DNA of 64,000 bases from Arthrobacter sp. NicSoilC5 (GTDB lineage Bacteria > Actinomycetota > Actinomycetes > Actinomycetales > Micrococcaceae), in assembly GCF_019977395.1 (NCBI RefSeq), contig NZ_AP024660.1:4464001-4528000 (forward strand). Reading direction: 5' to 3'. The translations under genes and the position numbers were made by a program. Shown piece after piece: positions 1 to 9,771 of this stretch (the first letter of the stretch is position 1; every line of letters starts with the position of its first letter). The notes beneath the pieces are model-generated. The model worked only from the letters and a program-made list of their open reading frames with translations, searched no databases and was not told the DNA's origin.

Positions 1-1
1 G

Positions 2-856
2 ATCTGGGGCGTGCCGGACACTGCGGAAGAGTTCGACGGCGGCACCTCCACAGGTGCCTCAGGCACCGGCGCTTCCCGAACCGGCGCTTTTGGAAGTGGC
101 CGCCGCAAGGGCGGCAACCCCGGCGGAGCAGCCCCCGCCGGTGGTTCGGTGGCGGTCCTGGACCGCACCGAAACCCTGGTGGACGAGCACGACTCCGCCA
201 TGGCGGACACCGCGCTCGACCCCAACCGCAGCACCCTGCGCCCCAAGCTGTTCTGGTTCAACCTGGCCCTGACCGTCGCCGTCATGGTGGTGCTCGTCGC
301 CAACATCATCCCGCTGCCGTTCGTGTTCATGGTGGGCGCCGCAATCGCCCTGCTGGTCAACTTCCCCAAGGTCAAGGACCAGGGCGCCCAGCTGATTGCG
401 CACGCACCGTCCATCGTCGCCGTGGTCAGCATGGTCATGGCCGCCGCCGTCCTCACCGGCGTCCTCAAGGGCACCGGCATGGTGGAAGCCATGTCCGCGT
501 GGCTGGTCCAGATCATCCCCACCTCCATGGGCCCGTTCATGGCGGTCATCACCGGTGTGCTCAGCATTCCCATGACGTTCTTCATGAGCAACGACGCATT
601 CTACTTCGGCGTCCTGCCCGTCCTCAGCGAAACCGCTGCCCACTACGGTGTCGGCGCCGCTGACATGGCCCGTGCCTCCATCACCGGCCAGCCGTTCCAC
701 CTGCAGAGCCCGCTGGTTCCGGCCATCCTGCTGCTGGTCTCGCTGGCCAAGGTGGACCTGGGCGACCACCACAAAAAGGTCCTGTGGCGCACCGCCGTCA
801 TCTCCCTGGTAATGCTCGGAGTCGGCATGCTTACCGGAGCCATTGGAATCGGCTAG
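2..856 (+). CDS. CitMHS-family citrate-metal/H+ symporter, C-terminal part
   Basis: This is the 3' part of a membrane carrier whose reading frame is already open at base 2, so the 5' end lies outside the window. About 284 codons are visible, against roughly 430-480 for the family. After a Gly/Ala/Ser-rich cytoplasmic loop there are about six hydrophobic segments, including a conserved-looking stretch with FFMSNDAFYFGVLPVLSE and SITGQPFHLQSPLVPA, typical of CitMHS transporters that import divalent-metal citrate complexes with protons. The stop is followed at once by a strong hairpin terminator, so transcription ends here and gatC is a separate unit. The family call is confident; the exact substrate is inferred. 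Confidence 0.85.
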   Translation: MWGVPDTAEEFDGGTSTGASGTGASRTGAFGSGRRKGGNPGGAAPAGGSVAVLDRTETLVDEHDSAMADTALDPNRSTLRPKLFWFNLALTVAVMVVLVANIIPLPFVFMVGAAIALLVNFPKVKDQGAQLIAHAPSIVAVVSMVMAAAVLTGVLKGTGMVEAMSAWLVQIIPTSMGPFMAVITGVLSIPMTFFMSNDAFYFGVLPVLSETAAHYGVGAADMARASITGQPFHLQSPLVPAILLLVSLAKVDLGDHHKKVLWRTAVISLVMLGVGMLTGAIGIG

Positions 857-905
857 TCTATAGCTGCCCGTGCTCCTGTCCCCGAGGCAGGCCGGGTATC
901 GAAGG

Positions 906-952
906 TGCCCGTCTGACGCCCGCTGGGGGATGTCAGACGGGCATCTGCGTTT
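906..952. terminator. Hairpin terminator after the citrate carrier
   Basis: A perfect 12-bp inverted repeat, TGCCCGTCTGAC (906-917) and its complement (932-943), with a 14-nt loop, is followed by TCTGCGTTT. It separates the citrate carrier from gatC. Confidence 0.75.
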
Positions 953-1001
953 CCGCACTAGACTGGATCGGAAAACAATTCGAACTTTGCAGGGGAGATC
1001 C

Positions 1002-1298
1002 ATGGCTGCGATCAACCGTGACGACGTCGCGCACCTCGCGCGGCTCGCTCACATCGAGATGAGTGCCGAAGAGCTGGACAGGATGGCCGGCGAACTCGCC
1101 GTCATCGTGGATTCGGTCAAGTCCGTCAGCGAGGCCGCAGGGGACGACGTGCCGGCCACCTCGCACCCCATTCCGCTGACCAACGTGTTCCGCGACGACG
1201 TCGTAGGCCACACCTTCACGGCGGAACAGGCACTCTCCGGCGCCCCGGACTCCGACGACAACCGTTTCAAGGTTCCGGCCATCCTGGATGAGGCATAG
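1002..1298 (+). CDS. gatC: Glutamyl/aspartyl-tRNA amidotransferase subunit C
   Basis: The 98-residue GatC subunit of the GatCAB complex, which converts Glu-tRNA-Gln (and often Asp-tRNA-Asn) to the amide form. It begins [20 protein letters not shown], the usual GatC opening, and GatC normally wraps around GatA to stabilise it. The start is the ATG at 1002, preceded by AGGGGAG at 991-997. An in-frame start further upstream would add about 44 residues unlike any GatC and run through the terminator. gatA starts 2 nt after the stop, so the three gat genes form one operon. Confidence 0.95.
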   Translation: MAAINRDDVAHLARLAHIEMSAEELDRMAGELAVIVDSVKSVSEAAGDDVPATSHPIPLTNVFRDDVVGHTFTAEQALSGAPDSDDNRFKVPAILDEA

Positions 1299-1300
1299 AC

Positions 1301-2866
1301 ATGACTGACAAGAACACCAGCGCCGGCACCCTGATCCGGCTGTCCGCCGCACAGCTTGCCGAGAAACTGCGCGCCGGCGAAGTCACCGCCGTCGAAGCCA
1401 CCCAGGCCCACCTGGACCGCATTGCCGCCGTCGACGGGAAAGTCAACGCCTTCCTGCACGTCAACGCGGAAGAAGCGCTCGCCGTCGCCGCCGAGGTGGA
1501 CGCCATCCGCGCCGCCGGCGGAGCGGAAGCAGAAGCACTGCACTACCTGGCCGGCGTCCCCATCGCCGTCAAGGACCTGATCGTCACCATCGGCCAGCCC
1601 ACCACCGCCGGCTCGAAGATCCTCGAAGGCTGGCACAGCCCGTACGACGCCACCGTCGTCGAACGCCTTCGCGCCGCAAAGATGCCCATCCTGGGCAAGA
1701 CCAACCTGGACGAGTTCGCCATGGGCTCCTCCACGGAGCACTCCGCCTACGGCCCCACCCGCAACCCCTGGGACCTGGACCGGATCCCCGGCGGCTCGGG
1801 TGGTGGCTCCGCTGCCGCCGTCGCCGCCTTCGAGGCGCCCCTGGCCCTGGGCACGGACACCGGCGGCTCCATCCGCCAGCCCGGCGCCGTCACCGGAACC
1901 GTTGGTGTGAAGCCCACCTACGGCAGCGTCTCCCGCTACGGCGCCATCGCCATGGCGTCCTCCCTGGACCAGATCGGCCCCGTCACCCGCACCGTGCTGG
2001 ACTCCGCGCTCCTGCACCAGGTCATCGGCGGCCACGATCCCCGCGACTCCACCTCGCTGCCCGAACCCCTGGCGGACCTCGTTGCCGCCGCGAAGACCGG
2101 CAACGTCGAGGGCCTGCGGATCGGCATCATCAAGGAACTGCACGGCGAGGGCTACCAGGCCGGCGTCGAAAACCGTTTCAACGACGCCCTGGAGCTGCTC
2201 AAGGAAGCCGGCGCGGAGATCGTTGAGGTCTCCTGCCCCAACTTCCAGTACGCCCTGGGCGCCTACTACCTGATCATGCCGTCCGAGGCCTCATCCAACC
2301 TGGCCAAGTTCGACGGCGTCCGGTACGGCCTGCGCGTCCTCCCCGAAGAGGGCCCCATGACCATCGAACGCGTGATGGGTGCCACCCGCGCCGCCGGCTT
2401 CGGCGACGAAGTCAAGCGCCGCATCATCCTGGGCACCTACGCCCTGTCCGCCGGGTACTACGACGCCTACTACGGCTCCGCGCAGAAGGTCCGCACGCTG
2501 GTGCAGCGGGACTTCGAGGCCGCCTTTGCGCAGGCTGACGTCCTGATCTCGCCCACCGCCCCCACCACGGCGTTCCCGCTCGGCGAAAAACTGGACGATC
2601 CGCTGGCCATGTACCTCAACGACGTCGCCACCATCCCGGCCAACCTTGCCGGCGTCCCCGGCCTGTCGCTGCCTGGCGGCCTGGCGGACGAGGACGGGCT
2701 GCCTGTCGGTATCCAGTTGCTGGCCCCGGCCCGCGAGGACGCCCGCCTGTACCGGGTGGGTGCGGTCCTTGAATCGCTGCTCGAAGCCAAGTGGGGCGGC
2801 CCGCTGCTGGCCCAGGCTCCCGACCTTGCCGTTGCCGGAACCCTCGAAACCCAGGAGGCAAAATAA
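1301..2866 (+). CDS. gatA: Glutamyl/aspartyl-tRNA amidotransferase subunit A
   Basis: The 521-residue amidase subunit of GatCAB. It releases ammonia from glutamine and passes it to GatB. It carries the amidase-signature Ser-cisSer-Lys triad: Lys91 in AVKDL, Ser166 in the GGSGGGS loop and Ser190 in [10 protein letters not shown]; the spacings match characterised GatA proteins. Length is slightly above the usual 485-500. The stop overlaps the gatB start by one base (TAATG), which suggests translational coupling within gatCAB. Confidence 0.97.
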   Translation: MTDKNTSAGTLIRLSAAQLAEKLRAGEVTAVEATQAHLDRIAAVDGKVNAFLHVNAEEALAVAAEVDAIRAAGGAEAEALHYLAGVPIAVKDLIVTIGQPTTAGSKILEGWHSPYDATVVERLRAAKMPILGKTNLDEFAMGSSTEHSAYGPTRNPWDLDRIPGGSGGGSAAAVAAFEAPLALGTDTGGSIRQPGAVTGTVGVKPTYGSVSRYGAIAMASSLDQIGPVTRTVLDSALLHQVIGGHDPRDSTSLPEPLADLVAAAKTGNVEGLRIGIIKELHGEGYQAGVENRFNDALELLKEAGAEIVEVSCPNFQYALGAYYLIMPSEASSNLAKFDGVRYGLRVLPEEGPMTIERVMGATRAAGFGDEVKRRIILGTYALSAGYYDAYYGSAQKVRTLVQRDFEAAFAQADVLISPTAPTTAFPLGEKLDDPLAMYLNDVATIPANLAGVPGLSLPGGLADEDGLPVGIQLLAPAREDARLYRVGAVLESLLEAKWGGPLLAQAPDLAVAGTLETQEAK

Positions 2867-4374
2867 TGAGCACTGATGACATCCTGAGCTTCGAAGAGGC
2901 CATGGAGAAGTACGATCCCGTCCTGGGGTTCGAGGTCCACGTGGAGCTGAACACCAAGACCAAGATGTTCTCCTCCGCCCCCAACGTCTTCGGCGACGAG
3001 CCCAACACCAACGTCAACGAGGTGGACCTGGGTATGCCCGGCGTCCTGCCCGTGGTGAACAAGACGGCCATCGAGTCCTCCATCAAGATCGGCCTGGCGC
3101 TGAACTGCAAGATCGCCGAATCCTGCCGCTTCGCCCGGAAGCAGTACTTCTACCCGGACACCCCCAAGAACTTCCAGACGTCCCAGTACGACGAGCCCAT
3201 CGCCTACGACGGCTACCTGGACGTTGAGCTCGAGGACGGCACCGTGTTCCGCGTGGAGATCGAGCGCGCGCACATGGAGGAGGACGCCGGGAAGCTGACC
3301 CACATGGGCGGTGCCACCGGCCGGATCCAGGGCGCCGACTTCTCGCTGGTGGACTACAACCGTGCCGGTGTTCCGCTGGTGGAAATCGTCACCAAGCCCA
3401 TCGAGGGCGCCGGGTCCCGTGCACCGGAACTGGCCAAGGCCTACGTGGCGGCCGTCCGGGAGATCGTGAAGAACCTGGGCGTGTCCGACGCGAAGATGGA
3501 ACGCGGCAACGTCCGCTGCGACGCGAACGTTTCGCTCCGCCCGCACGGCCGCGAACGGTTCGGCATCCGTTCCGAGACCAAGAACGTGAACTCGCTGCGC
3601 GCCGTGGAACACGCCGTCCGCTACGAGATCCAGCGCCACGCCGCTGTCCTGGACTCGGGTGAACCGGTGATCCAGGAAACCCGCCACTGGCACGAGGACA
3701 CCCGGACCACCACCTCCGGCCGCGCCAAGTCCGACGCTGACGACTACCGCTACTTCCCGGAACCGGACCTGGTTCCCGTGGTGGCCTCCCGGGAATGGGT
3801 GGAGGAACTGCGCGCCACCCTGCCCGAGCCGCCGGCCGAGCGCCGCAAGCGCCTCAAGGCCGACTGGGGCTACTCCGACCTCGAATTCCGCGACGTGGTC
3901 AACGCCGGCGTCCTGGACGAGATAGAGGAAACCATCGCCGCCGGCGCCACCGCATCCGTGGCCCGCAAGTGGTGGATGGGTGAGATCGTGGGCCGCGCCA
4001 AGGCTGCCGACGTCGATCCCGGCCAGCTGGGCGTCGAGGCTGCCACGGTGGTGGAGCTGAGCCGCATGGTTGAGGCGGGCAAGATCAACAACAAGATGGC
4101 CTCCCAGGTGCTGGACGCCGTACTCGCCGGTGAGGGCACCCCGGAGGAGATCGTGGAGAAGCGCGGCCTCGCCGTCGTATCCGACGATGGGCCCCTCCTG
4201 GAAGCCATCGACGCCGCACTCGCCGCGCAGCCCGGCGTCGCGGACAAGATCCGTGGCGGCAAGGTCCAGGCCATCGGCGCGATCGTGGGCGGGGTCATGA
4301 AGGCTACCCGTGGACAGGCCGACGCCGGCCGCGTGAAGGAACTGATCCTGGAGAAGCTGGGCGTCACCGTCTAG
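2866..4374 (+). CDS. gatB: Glutamyl/aspartyl-tRNA amidotransferase subunit B
   Basis: The 502-residue GatB subunit, which activates the mis-charged tRNA with ATP and accepts ammonia from GatA. The N-terminal GatB kinase-like domain is recognisable (GFEVHVELNTKTKMFS, then the AIAYDGYLDVEL region), followed by the helical tail and C-terminal YqeY-like domain that grips the tRNA (about residues 400-500, QVLDAVLAGEGTPEEIVE). The start at 2866 overlaps the gatA stop and has AGGAGG at 2853-2858. The frame is open 25 codons further upstream, but only inside gatA. The operon ends at a large palindrome at 4393-4452. Confidence 0.97.
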   Translation: MSTDDILSFEEAMEKYDPVLGFEVHVELNTKTKMFSSAPNVFGDEPNTNVNEVDLGMPGVLPVVNKTAIESSIKIGLALNCKIAESCRFARKQYFYPDTPKNFQTSQYDEPIAYDGYLDVELEDGTVFRVEIERAHMEEDAGKLTHMGGATGRIQGADFSLVDYNRAGVPLVEIVTKPIEGAGSRAPELAKAYVAAVREIVKNLGVSDAKMERGNVRCDANVSLRPHGRERFGIRSETKNVNSLRAVEHAVRYEIQRHAAVLDSGEPVIQETRHWHEDTRTTTSGRAKSDADDYRYFPEPDLVPVVASREWVEELRATLPEPPAERRKRLKADWGYSDLEFRDVVNAGVLDEIEETIAAGATASVARKWWMGEIVGRAKAADVDPGQLGVEAATVVELSRMVEAGKINNKMASQVLDAVLAGEGTPEEIVEKRGLAVVSDDGPLLEAIDAALAAQPGVADKIRGGKVQAIGAIVGGVMKATRGQADAGRVKELILEKLGVTV

Positions 4375-4392
4375 TACACCCCTGCAGGACCC

Positions 4393-4452
4393 AACTGGGT
4401 AGCGCCAGGTGTCGTTTTGAACCCTCATAACGACACCTGGTGCTACCCAGTT
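4393..4452. repeat. Dispersed palindromic element, copy 1 (also a likely terminator)
   Basis: A 24-bp inverted repeat (arms 4393-4416 and 4429-4452) with a 12-nt loop; the only imperfection in the stem is a G-T pair. The arms begin AACTGGGTAGCGCC. A second copy lies at 30889-30938 with the same outline. It sits just after gatB and could end the gatCAB transcript, although no T-run follows it. See findings. Confidence 0.8.
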
Positions 4453-4569
4453 CCGCGTTAAGTACTCAGGCGGCGCTCAGTGAAACTACCCGTGGTTGGG
4501 CGCCTGCGGCGGACTTACACTGGAGCCCACAGGGCGCCGGTGCCCTGGCTGCGTGCGGGAGGAACAACC

Positions 4570-5265
4570 ATGGTGGTCCGGGAACCTATGAGGATGCGCA
4601 AGGCGGTGCTGGCCGGTGCCGTGGCCGTGGCACTTACCGGGACAGGGGCCGCCCTCGCCTGGCCGGCAACCGGGACGCCCGCACCCACGCCGTCGCCCTC
4701 ACCATCATCACAAACAGCGCCCGGCAACTCAGGCAGCGCCCCGGGGCCACATAAGCCTGGCAAGGCCGAGCGCGGGCAACTCCTGCACGGCGAAGGCGTC
4801 GCCAGGAAGCCCGACGGCACCTACCAGACGGTCCTGGAACAGAACGGGACCGTGGAGTCGGTCAGCGATACCGGCATCACCGTCAAGAGCGGGGACGGCT
4901 TCTCCCAGACCTACACCGTCAATGGCGACACGAAGGTGACCACGATTCCTCCGGCCGCCAATCCAGGTGCAACGCCAAGCCCGGGAGGAGCGCCCAGCCC
5001 CGGTGGAAAGTCCGACGACGGCAAGCGGCTTAAGCCGACGGACGGGACCATCGCGGACATCGCCGCCGGGGACACCGTGCGCATCGCCGGCGTCAAGGAC
5101 GGGGACAAAGCCACGGCCACGCGGATCGTGAAGGGCGCCGGTGACGGGCCCGGACTGGGGCTGGGGCGTGGGTTGGGACGCGGGCCGGGCCATGTGCCGG
5201 GTAACGGCCAAGGACTTGGACACAAGATGGGCAAGGGCAACCACCAGGACGGCCAGGACTCGTAG
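4570..5265 (+). CDS. Secreted DUF5666-like protein
   Basis: A 231-residue exported protein of unknown function. Residues about 10-30 form a signal peptide (KAVLAGAVAVALTGTGAALA). A Pro/Ser/Thr-rich linker follows, then a small beta-type domain (VESVSDTGITVKSGDGFSQT, then GTIADIAAGDTVRIAGVKDG) resembling DUF5666, and a Gly-rich tail with GLGLGRGLGRGPG repeats. The ATG at 4570 has GGGAGGA at 4557-4563; an earlier in-frame ATG would put 30 extra residues before the signal peptide. It stands alone between the gatB palindrome and a convergent LysR gene. The domain name is a family-level guess. Confidence 0.75.
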   Translation: MVVREPMRMRKAVLAGAVAVALTGTGAALAWPATGTPAPTPSPSPSSQTAPGNSGSAPGPHKPGKAERGQLLHGEGVARKPDGTYQTVLEQNGTVESVSDTGITVKSGDGFSQTYTVNGDTKVTTIPPAANPGATPSPGGAPSPGGKSDDGKRLKPTDGTIADIAAGDTVRIAGVKDGDKATATRIVKGAGDGPGLGLGRGLGRGPGHVPGNGQGLGHKMGKGNHQDGQDS

Positions 5266-5285
5266 CCTCCAGTACGCCGGCCGGC

Positions 5286-6197
5286 TCAGCCCTGTTTCAC
5301 CAGCCCCGCCATGATGTCCTCCAGCGCCTCGCAGACCATCACCACGGAGCGGCGCTTGAGGTTCTCCGGCCGGGCCAGCAGGTCGATCCTGCGGCGGGTG
5401 CTGATCCCCTCCAGGGGTCGCAGCACGATGTCCGGGTTCAGGACCGGGCCCGCCGTGTATCTGGGGAGCAGCCCCACCACACCGCCGGCGGCCACGAGTG
5501 CCGCCACGGTGGAATAGTCGTTGATGCGGTGCACGATATTAGGCTCGCGGCTGGAGACGGCGGCGACGGCGGACAGGACATCGGCGGGGGAGTAGCCGGG
5601 GTGGCTGGTCACCCAGGCCTCTGTGCCGACGTCGTCCGCCGTGACCGTCTCCTGTTGGGCCAGGGGATGGCCGGCGGGGAGCGCCACGTCCAGCGGCTCA
5701 TGCGCCAGCGGGATCACCGCGACCCGCTCCGCCGGCCAGCGGGGACTGTGGTCCATGCGGTGCGCCAGCACCAGGTCGTACCGGGCGGTGAGGGCCGGGA
5801 AGTCCTGTTGCGCGACGTCCTCGTCGGACAGCTCGATCCGCGGGTGCTCCGGCCGGTCCAGCATGCGGGCCAGGGGCGCGAACAGGGCCTGCCCGGCGCT
5901 GTGGAACCCGCTGACGGTCACCCTCCCGGCGGGCGAGCCGTGGTAAGTGCCCAGCGCGCCCCGGGCGTCGGCCATGGCACTGACGACGGCGGCGCCCGCG
6001 TCAGCGAGAACCTGGCCGGCTTCCGTGAGCACCAGGTTCCGGCCTTCCTTGCGCGTCAGCGGCACCTCCACGGTGCGCTGCAGGTGCGCCAGTTGCTGCG
6101 ATACTGCCGACGGGGTGACCATGAGCGTATCGGCCACGGCCTTCACACTGCCCAGGGCGCCCAGTTCCCGCAGGATTTCAAGCTGATGAACCTCCAT
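5286..6197 (-). CDS. LysR-family transcriptional regulator
   Basis: A 303-residue LysR protein with an N-terminal winged helix-turn-helix (MEVHQLEILRELGALGSVKA, then SAVSQQLAHLQRTVEVPLT) and a periplasmic-binding-protein-like effector domain from about residue 90. It is divergent from tdh-kbl across 125 bp, the usual arrangement of a LysR protein and its target, so control of threonine breakdown is a reasonable inference. The effector cannot be told from sequence. Confidence 0.9.
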   Translation of the reverse strand: MEVHQLEILRELGALGSVKAVADTLMVTPSAVSQQLAHLQRTVEVPLTRKEGRNLVLTEAGQVLADAGAAVVSAMADARGALGTYHGSPAGRVTVSGFHSAGQALFAPLARMLDRPEHPRIELSDEDVAQQDFPALTARYDLVLAHRMDHSPRWPAERVAVIPLAHEPLDVALPAGHPLAQQETVTADDVGTEAWVTSHPGYSPADVLSAVAAVSSREPNIVHRINDYSTVAALVAAGGVVGLLPRYTAGPVLNPDIVLRPLEGISTRRRIDLLARPENLKRRSVVMVCEALEDIMAGLVKQG

Positions 6198-6206
6198 ACG
6201 TCCACT

Positions 6207-6217
6207 CTAATCATTAG
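6207..6217. promoter_or_regulatory. Small palindrome in the LysR/tdh intergenic region
   Basis: CTAATCATTAG is a perfect 5-bp-arm palindrome located 10 bp upstream of the LysR start. It could be an autoregulatory LysR site. It is short, so chance is possible. Confidence 0.3.
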
Positions 6218-6322
6218 GACTGCTACATCGTCGATTGAGAAAATCCCTGTTGTGCTAAAGCATTGGCAGGGCTTCAATGGGGACGTACCCCGCAGATTGA
6301 ATGCCAAGCAGTAAGGATGCCA

Positions 6323-7369
6323 ATGAAGGCCCTGTATAAAGCCGGCCCCCACGCCGGATTCGAGCTCGTCGAACGGCCCGAACCCGCAGCAGGCCCGGCT
6401 GACGTGAAGATCCGGGTCATGACCACCGGAATCTGCGGCACGGATCTGCACATCCAGTCCTGGGACGCCTGGGCGCAGGGGATCATCGAAGCCCCCCTGA
6501 TTGCCGGCCACGAGTTCTACGGCGAAGTGGTTGAAGTGGGCGAGGACGTCCGGGAGGTCAAGGTCGGGGACAGGGTCTCCGGCGAAGGCCACGTGGTCTG
6601 CGGCATCTGCCGGAACTGCCGTGCCGGACGCCGCCAGATGTGCATCCACACGGTCAGCGTGGGAGTCCAGCGCGATGGCGCCTTTGCCGAATACGTCGTG
6701 ATCCCCGAAACCAATGTCTGGGTCCACCATGATCCCTCCGTCACGCCCGAACTCGGTGCCATCTTCGACCCCTTCGGAAATGCCGTCCACACAGCACTCA
6801 GCTTCCCGCTGGTGGGCGAGGACGTGCTCATCACCGGCGCAGGCCCCATCGGCCTCATGGCCATCGCCGTGGCCCGCCACGCCGGAGCGCGGAAGATCGT
6901 CATCACGGACGTGTCCCGGCCGCGGCTGGACCTGGCACGGCAGCTCGGAGCCGATCTCGCCATCGACGTCTCCACCACCCGGGTGCGCGACGCCCAACGC
7001 GAGCTGGGCATGCGCGAAGGCTTCGACGTCGGAATGGAAATGTCCGGCCACCCCTCGGCCCTGCCTGAGATGATCGACAACATGAACCACGGCGCCCGGA
7101 TCGCCATGCTGGGCCTGCCCAGCCAGGAGATCACCATCGACTGGGGCAAAGTGGTCACCCACATGCTCACGCTCAAGGGCATCTACGGCCGCGAAATGTA
7201 CGAAACCTGGTACGCCATGAGCGCCATGCTGTCCTCCAATCCGGTGCTGCACGCCGGGATCTCCGCCGTGGTGACGGACACGCTGCCCGCCACGGAATGG
7301 GAAAAAGGCTTCGAGATCGCCCGCAGCGGCGTGGGCGGCAAAGTTGTCCTCGACTGGACCCGACTGTAA
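6323..7369 (+). CDS. tdh: L-threonine 3-dehydrogenase (zinc, MDR family)
   Basis: A 348-residue NAD-dependent medium-chain dehydrogenase that oxidises threonine to 2-amino-3-ketobutyrate. Catalytic zinc ligands lie in TGICGTDLH and the GHEFYGE motif; the structural zinc site is the four-Cys lobe in [15 protein letters not shown]. The Rossmann motif [10 protein letters not shown] follows. The chosen ATG (6323) gives MKALYKAG, matching the MKAL start of characterised Tdh, with AAGG six bases upstream; the ATG at 6317 is possible. kbl starts 8 nt after the stop, completing a two-step threonine-to-glycine pathway. Confidence 0.93.
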   Translation: MKALYKAGPHAGFELVERPEPAAGPADVKIRVMTTGICGTDLHIQSWDAWAQGIIEAPLIAGHEFYGEVVEVGEDVREVKVGDRVSGEGHVVCGICRNCRAGRRQMCIHTVSVGVQRDGAFAEYVVIPETNVWVHHDPSVTPELGAIFDPFGNAVHTALSFPLVGEDVLITGAGPIGLMAIAVARHAGARKIVITDVSRPRLDLARQLGADLAIDVSTTRVRDAQRELGMREGFDVGMEMSGHPSALPEMIDNMNHGARIAMLGLPSQEITIDWGKVVTHMLTLKGIYGREMYETWYAMSAMLSSNPVLHAGISAVVTDTLPATEWEKGFEIARSGVGGKVVLDWTRL

Positions 7370-7377
7370 GGAACCCC

Positions 7378-8574
7378 ATGTACACCTCCATCAAGGACCA
7401 GCTGCGCGAAGAACTGGACGGGATCCGCACCGCGGGACTGTACAAGACCGAACGCAGCATCAGCTCGCCCCAGTCCAGCCACATCACCGCCGGGCAGATT
7501 GGCGGCCCGGGAGCTGACGTGCTCAATTTCTGCGCCAACAACTACCTGGGCCTGGCTGACCACCCGGACATCATCAGCACCGCCAAGGCCGCCATGGATG
7601 AACGCGGCTTCGGCATGGCCAGCGTCCGGTTCATCTGCGGCACCCAGGACCTCCATCTGGAACTGGAAGCCAAGGTCTCCGCGTTCCTGGGCACCGAGGA
7701 CACCATCCTGTTCTCCAGCTGCTTCGACGCCAACGGCGGCGTGTTCGAGTCCCTGCTGGGCCCGGACGACGCCGTGATCTCCGACGCGCTCAACCACGCC
7801 TCCATCATCGACGGCATCCGCCTCTGCAAGGCCCGCCGCTACCGCTACGCCAACCAGGACATGGCCGAACTCGAGGCGCGCCTGCAGGAGGCTCAGGACG
7901 CCCGCCGGACACTGATCGTCACCGACGGCGTCTTCTCCATGGACGGCTACCTGGCCCCGCTTGAGGCCATCTGCGACCTCGCCGAAAAGTATGGCGCCAT
8001 GGTCATGGTGGACGATTCCCACGCGGTGGGCTTCATGGGCGCCACCGGTGCGGGCACTCCCGAGCACGCCGGCGTCTCCGACCGGGTGGACATCTACACC
8101 GGCACCTTCGGCAAGGCCCTGGGCGGAGCGTCCGGCGGGTACGTCTCCGGACGCGGGGAGATCGTGGCCATGCTGCGCCAGAAGGCGCGGCCCTACCTGT
8201 TCTCCAATTCCCTGGCTCCCGCCATTGTTGCCGCGACCCTCAAGGCGCTTGACCTGGTGCAGAACTCGGCCGACCTTCGCCGCCGCCTGTTCGAAAACGC
8301 CGGGCTGTTCCGCCGCCGGATGACCGAAGAGGGCTTCGACCTGCTTCCCGGCGAGCACGCCATTGTCCCGGTCATGTTTGGCGACGCCGTCATGGCGGCC
8401 AAGGTGGCGGACCGGATGCTGCAGCACGGCGTCTTCGTCACTGCCTTCAGTTTTCCGGTGGTTCCGCGCGGTGCCGCCAGGATCCGGGTGCAGCTCTCCG
8501 CTGCGCACTCAGCGGACGACGTCGAAGCGTGCGTAGGTGCCTTCGTCGCCAGCCGGGCCGAGGCAGCAGCCTGA
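7378..8574 (+). CDS. kbl: Glycine C-acetyltransferase (2-amino-3-ketobutyrate CoA ligase)
   Basis: A 398-residue PLP enzyme of the alpha-oxoamine synthase family that splits 2-amino-3-ketobutyrate with CoA into glycine and acetyl-CoA. The PLP lysine is in [16 protein letters not shown] (about residue 245); the VDDSHAVGF motif contains the Asp and His that hold the cofactor. Its length equals that of the E. coli enzyme. It follows tdh directly, with AAGGAA as ribosome site, so the unstable intermediate is made and used by neighbouring products. Confidence 0.95.
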   Translation: MYTSIKDQLREELDGIRTAGLYKTERSISSPQSSHITAGQIGGPGADVLNFCANNYLGLADHPDIISTAKAAMDERGFGMASVRFICGTQDLHLELEAKVSAFLGTEDTILFSSCFDANGGVFESLLGPDDAVISDALNHASIIDGIRLCKARRYRYANQDMAELEARLQEAQDARRTLIVTDGVFSMDGYLAPLEAICDLAEKYGAMVMVDDSHAVGFMGATGAGTPEHAGVSDRVDIYTGTFGKALGGASGGYVSGRGEIVAMLRQKARPYLFSNSLAPAIVAATLKALDLVQNSADLRRRLFENAGLFRRRMTEEGFDLLPGEHAIVPVMFGDAVMAAKVADRMLQHGVFVTAFSFPVVPRGAARIRVQLSAAHSADDVEACVGAFVASRAEAAA

Positions 8575-8629
8575 CGGGACTCCCCGACGGCGGGGTTTCA
8601 GTTCGCAGGAACTCTGTCAGGATGGACGA

Positions 8630-9760
8630 ATGGCAGCACACTACGATGTCCTGATTGTGGGCGGCGGCATCGCCGGCCTGTCCCTGGCGTCCGCCCTCGC
8701 CGGCCGCTGCAGCGTTGCGCTGGTGGAGGCGGAGCAGGAACTGGCGTACCACACGTCCTCCCGCTCCGCCCGCCAGCTGATCCCAAGCTACGGGCCTCCC
8801 GTGGTGCAGGAGCTTACCGTCCGGACCCTTGAGCTGCTCGCAGCCCGCGACGCAGAATCGCCCGAACCCGTCCTGACGCAGCGCAGTTTCATGCTGGTGG
8901 GCTCTGCGGAGGATGTCGCCGCGGAGGCCAGCGGGCACATGCAGTCCATTGCCGTGGACCGTGCCCTTGAGCTGTGCCCTGCGCTGGTCCCGGGAACCTT
9001 TGAAGCCGCCGGACTGGATACCGGCTCCTTTGGCTGCAATGCGCCCCTGCTGCTGGAGGACCACCGCAAGCGGGCGCTCGCCGCCGGAGCCGACATCATC
9101 ACCGGTGCCCGCGTGCATTCGGCACAACGGCTGGGTTCCGGGTGGCAGGTGGGTGCCGGTGCAGAGGGTTTTGAGGCCTCCGTGCTGGTCAATGCGGCAG
9201 GCGCCTGGGCGGACGAACTGGCGGTGCTTAGCGGCGTCGAGAAGCTGGGACTCCAGCCGTACCGGCGCACTGCGGCGATTGCCGCCGTCGACCATCCCTT
9301 GCCCGCCGCCACCCCCATGGTGGCAGCGGCGGACAACACGTTCTATTTCCGGCCGGACGGGCAGGACGTGCTGATTTCTCCCTCGGAGACTGTGCCCAGC
9401 GGGCCCGAAGATGCGCGGCCGAGTCCCGGCGATGTGGAACGCCTGGTGGAAAAGCTCAATGCGTTCACCAGCCTGGGGATCAGCGGCATCCGACGGGCAT
9501 GGACGGGCCTGCGCACGGAAGCCGCGGACGGGGTGCCGGTGGCCGGGTTCGACGCCGAGGCTGCCGGGTTCTACTGGCTGGCAGGGCAGGGCGGCTATGG
9601 CTTCCAGACCTCTGCCGCGATGGCCGAGTTGGCAGCGGGGCAGATTCTTGCCGCGCTGTACTCTTCCGGCGGTGCCGCCCCCGCCGATGGGGCTGCCGAC
9701 GGTCCGGAATCCCGGACAGCACAGGCCCTGGCAGCCACACGCTGGTCCATCCGACGCTGA
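8630..9760 (+). CDS. FAD-dependent amino-acid-oxidase-type oxidoreductase (DAO family)
   Basis: A 376-residue flavoprotein. The N-terminus has a classic FAD-binding GxGxxG motif (YDVLIVGGGIAGLSLASALA) and the C-terminus the second DAO signature (GFYWLAGQGGYGFQTSAAMA). The early RSARQL motif fits glycine/D-amino-acid/sarcosine-type oxidases. The ATG at 8630 is the first codon that places the FAD motif near the N-terminus. It ends 11 nt before the hutI-like gene and is probably co-transcribed with it. The substrate is unknown; an amino acid or amine is likely. Confidence 0.8.
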   Translation: MAAHYDVLIVGGGIAGLSLASALAGRCSVALVEAEQELAYHTSSRSARQLIPSYGPPVVQELTVRTLELLAARDAESPEPVLTQRSFMLVGSAEDVAAEASGHMQSIAVDRALELCPALVPGTFEAAGLDTGSFGCNAPLLLEDHRKRALAAGADIITGARVHSAQRLGSGWQVGAGAEGFEASVLVNAAGAWADELAVLSGVEKLGLQPYRRTAAIAAVDHPLPAATPMVAAADNTFYFRPDGQDVLISPSETVPSGPEDARPSPGDVERLVEKLNAFTSLGISGIRRAWTGLRTEAADGVPVAGFDAEAAGFYWLAGQGGYGFQTSAAMAELAAGQILAALYSSGGAAPADGAADGPESRTAQALAATRWSIRR

Positions 9761-9771
9761 AGAATGATTCC

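Noticed and set aside
2470..4428. A 652-codon open frame on the minus strand opposite gatB
   Set aside because: It is antisense to the whole of gatB, has no recognisable domain, and is rich in Gly/Val/His/Asp as expected from the complement of high-GC codons. The plus-strand genes explain the region.
4480..4569. Upstream extension of the secreted DUF5666-like protein
   Set aside because: The extra 30 residues would sit ahead of a good signal peptide, and a strong ribosome site lies just before the ATG at 4570.
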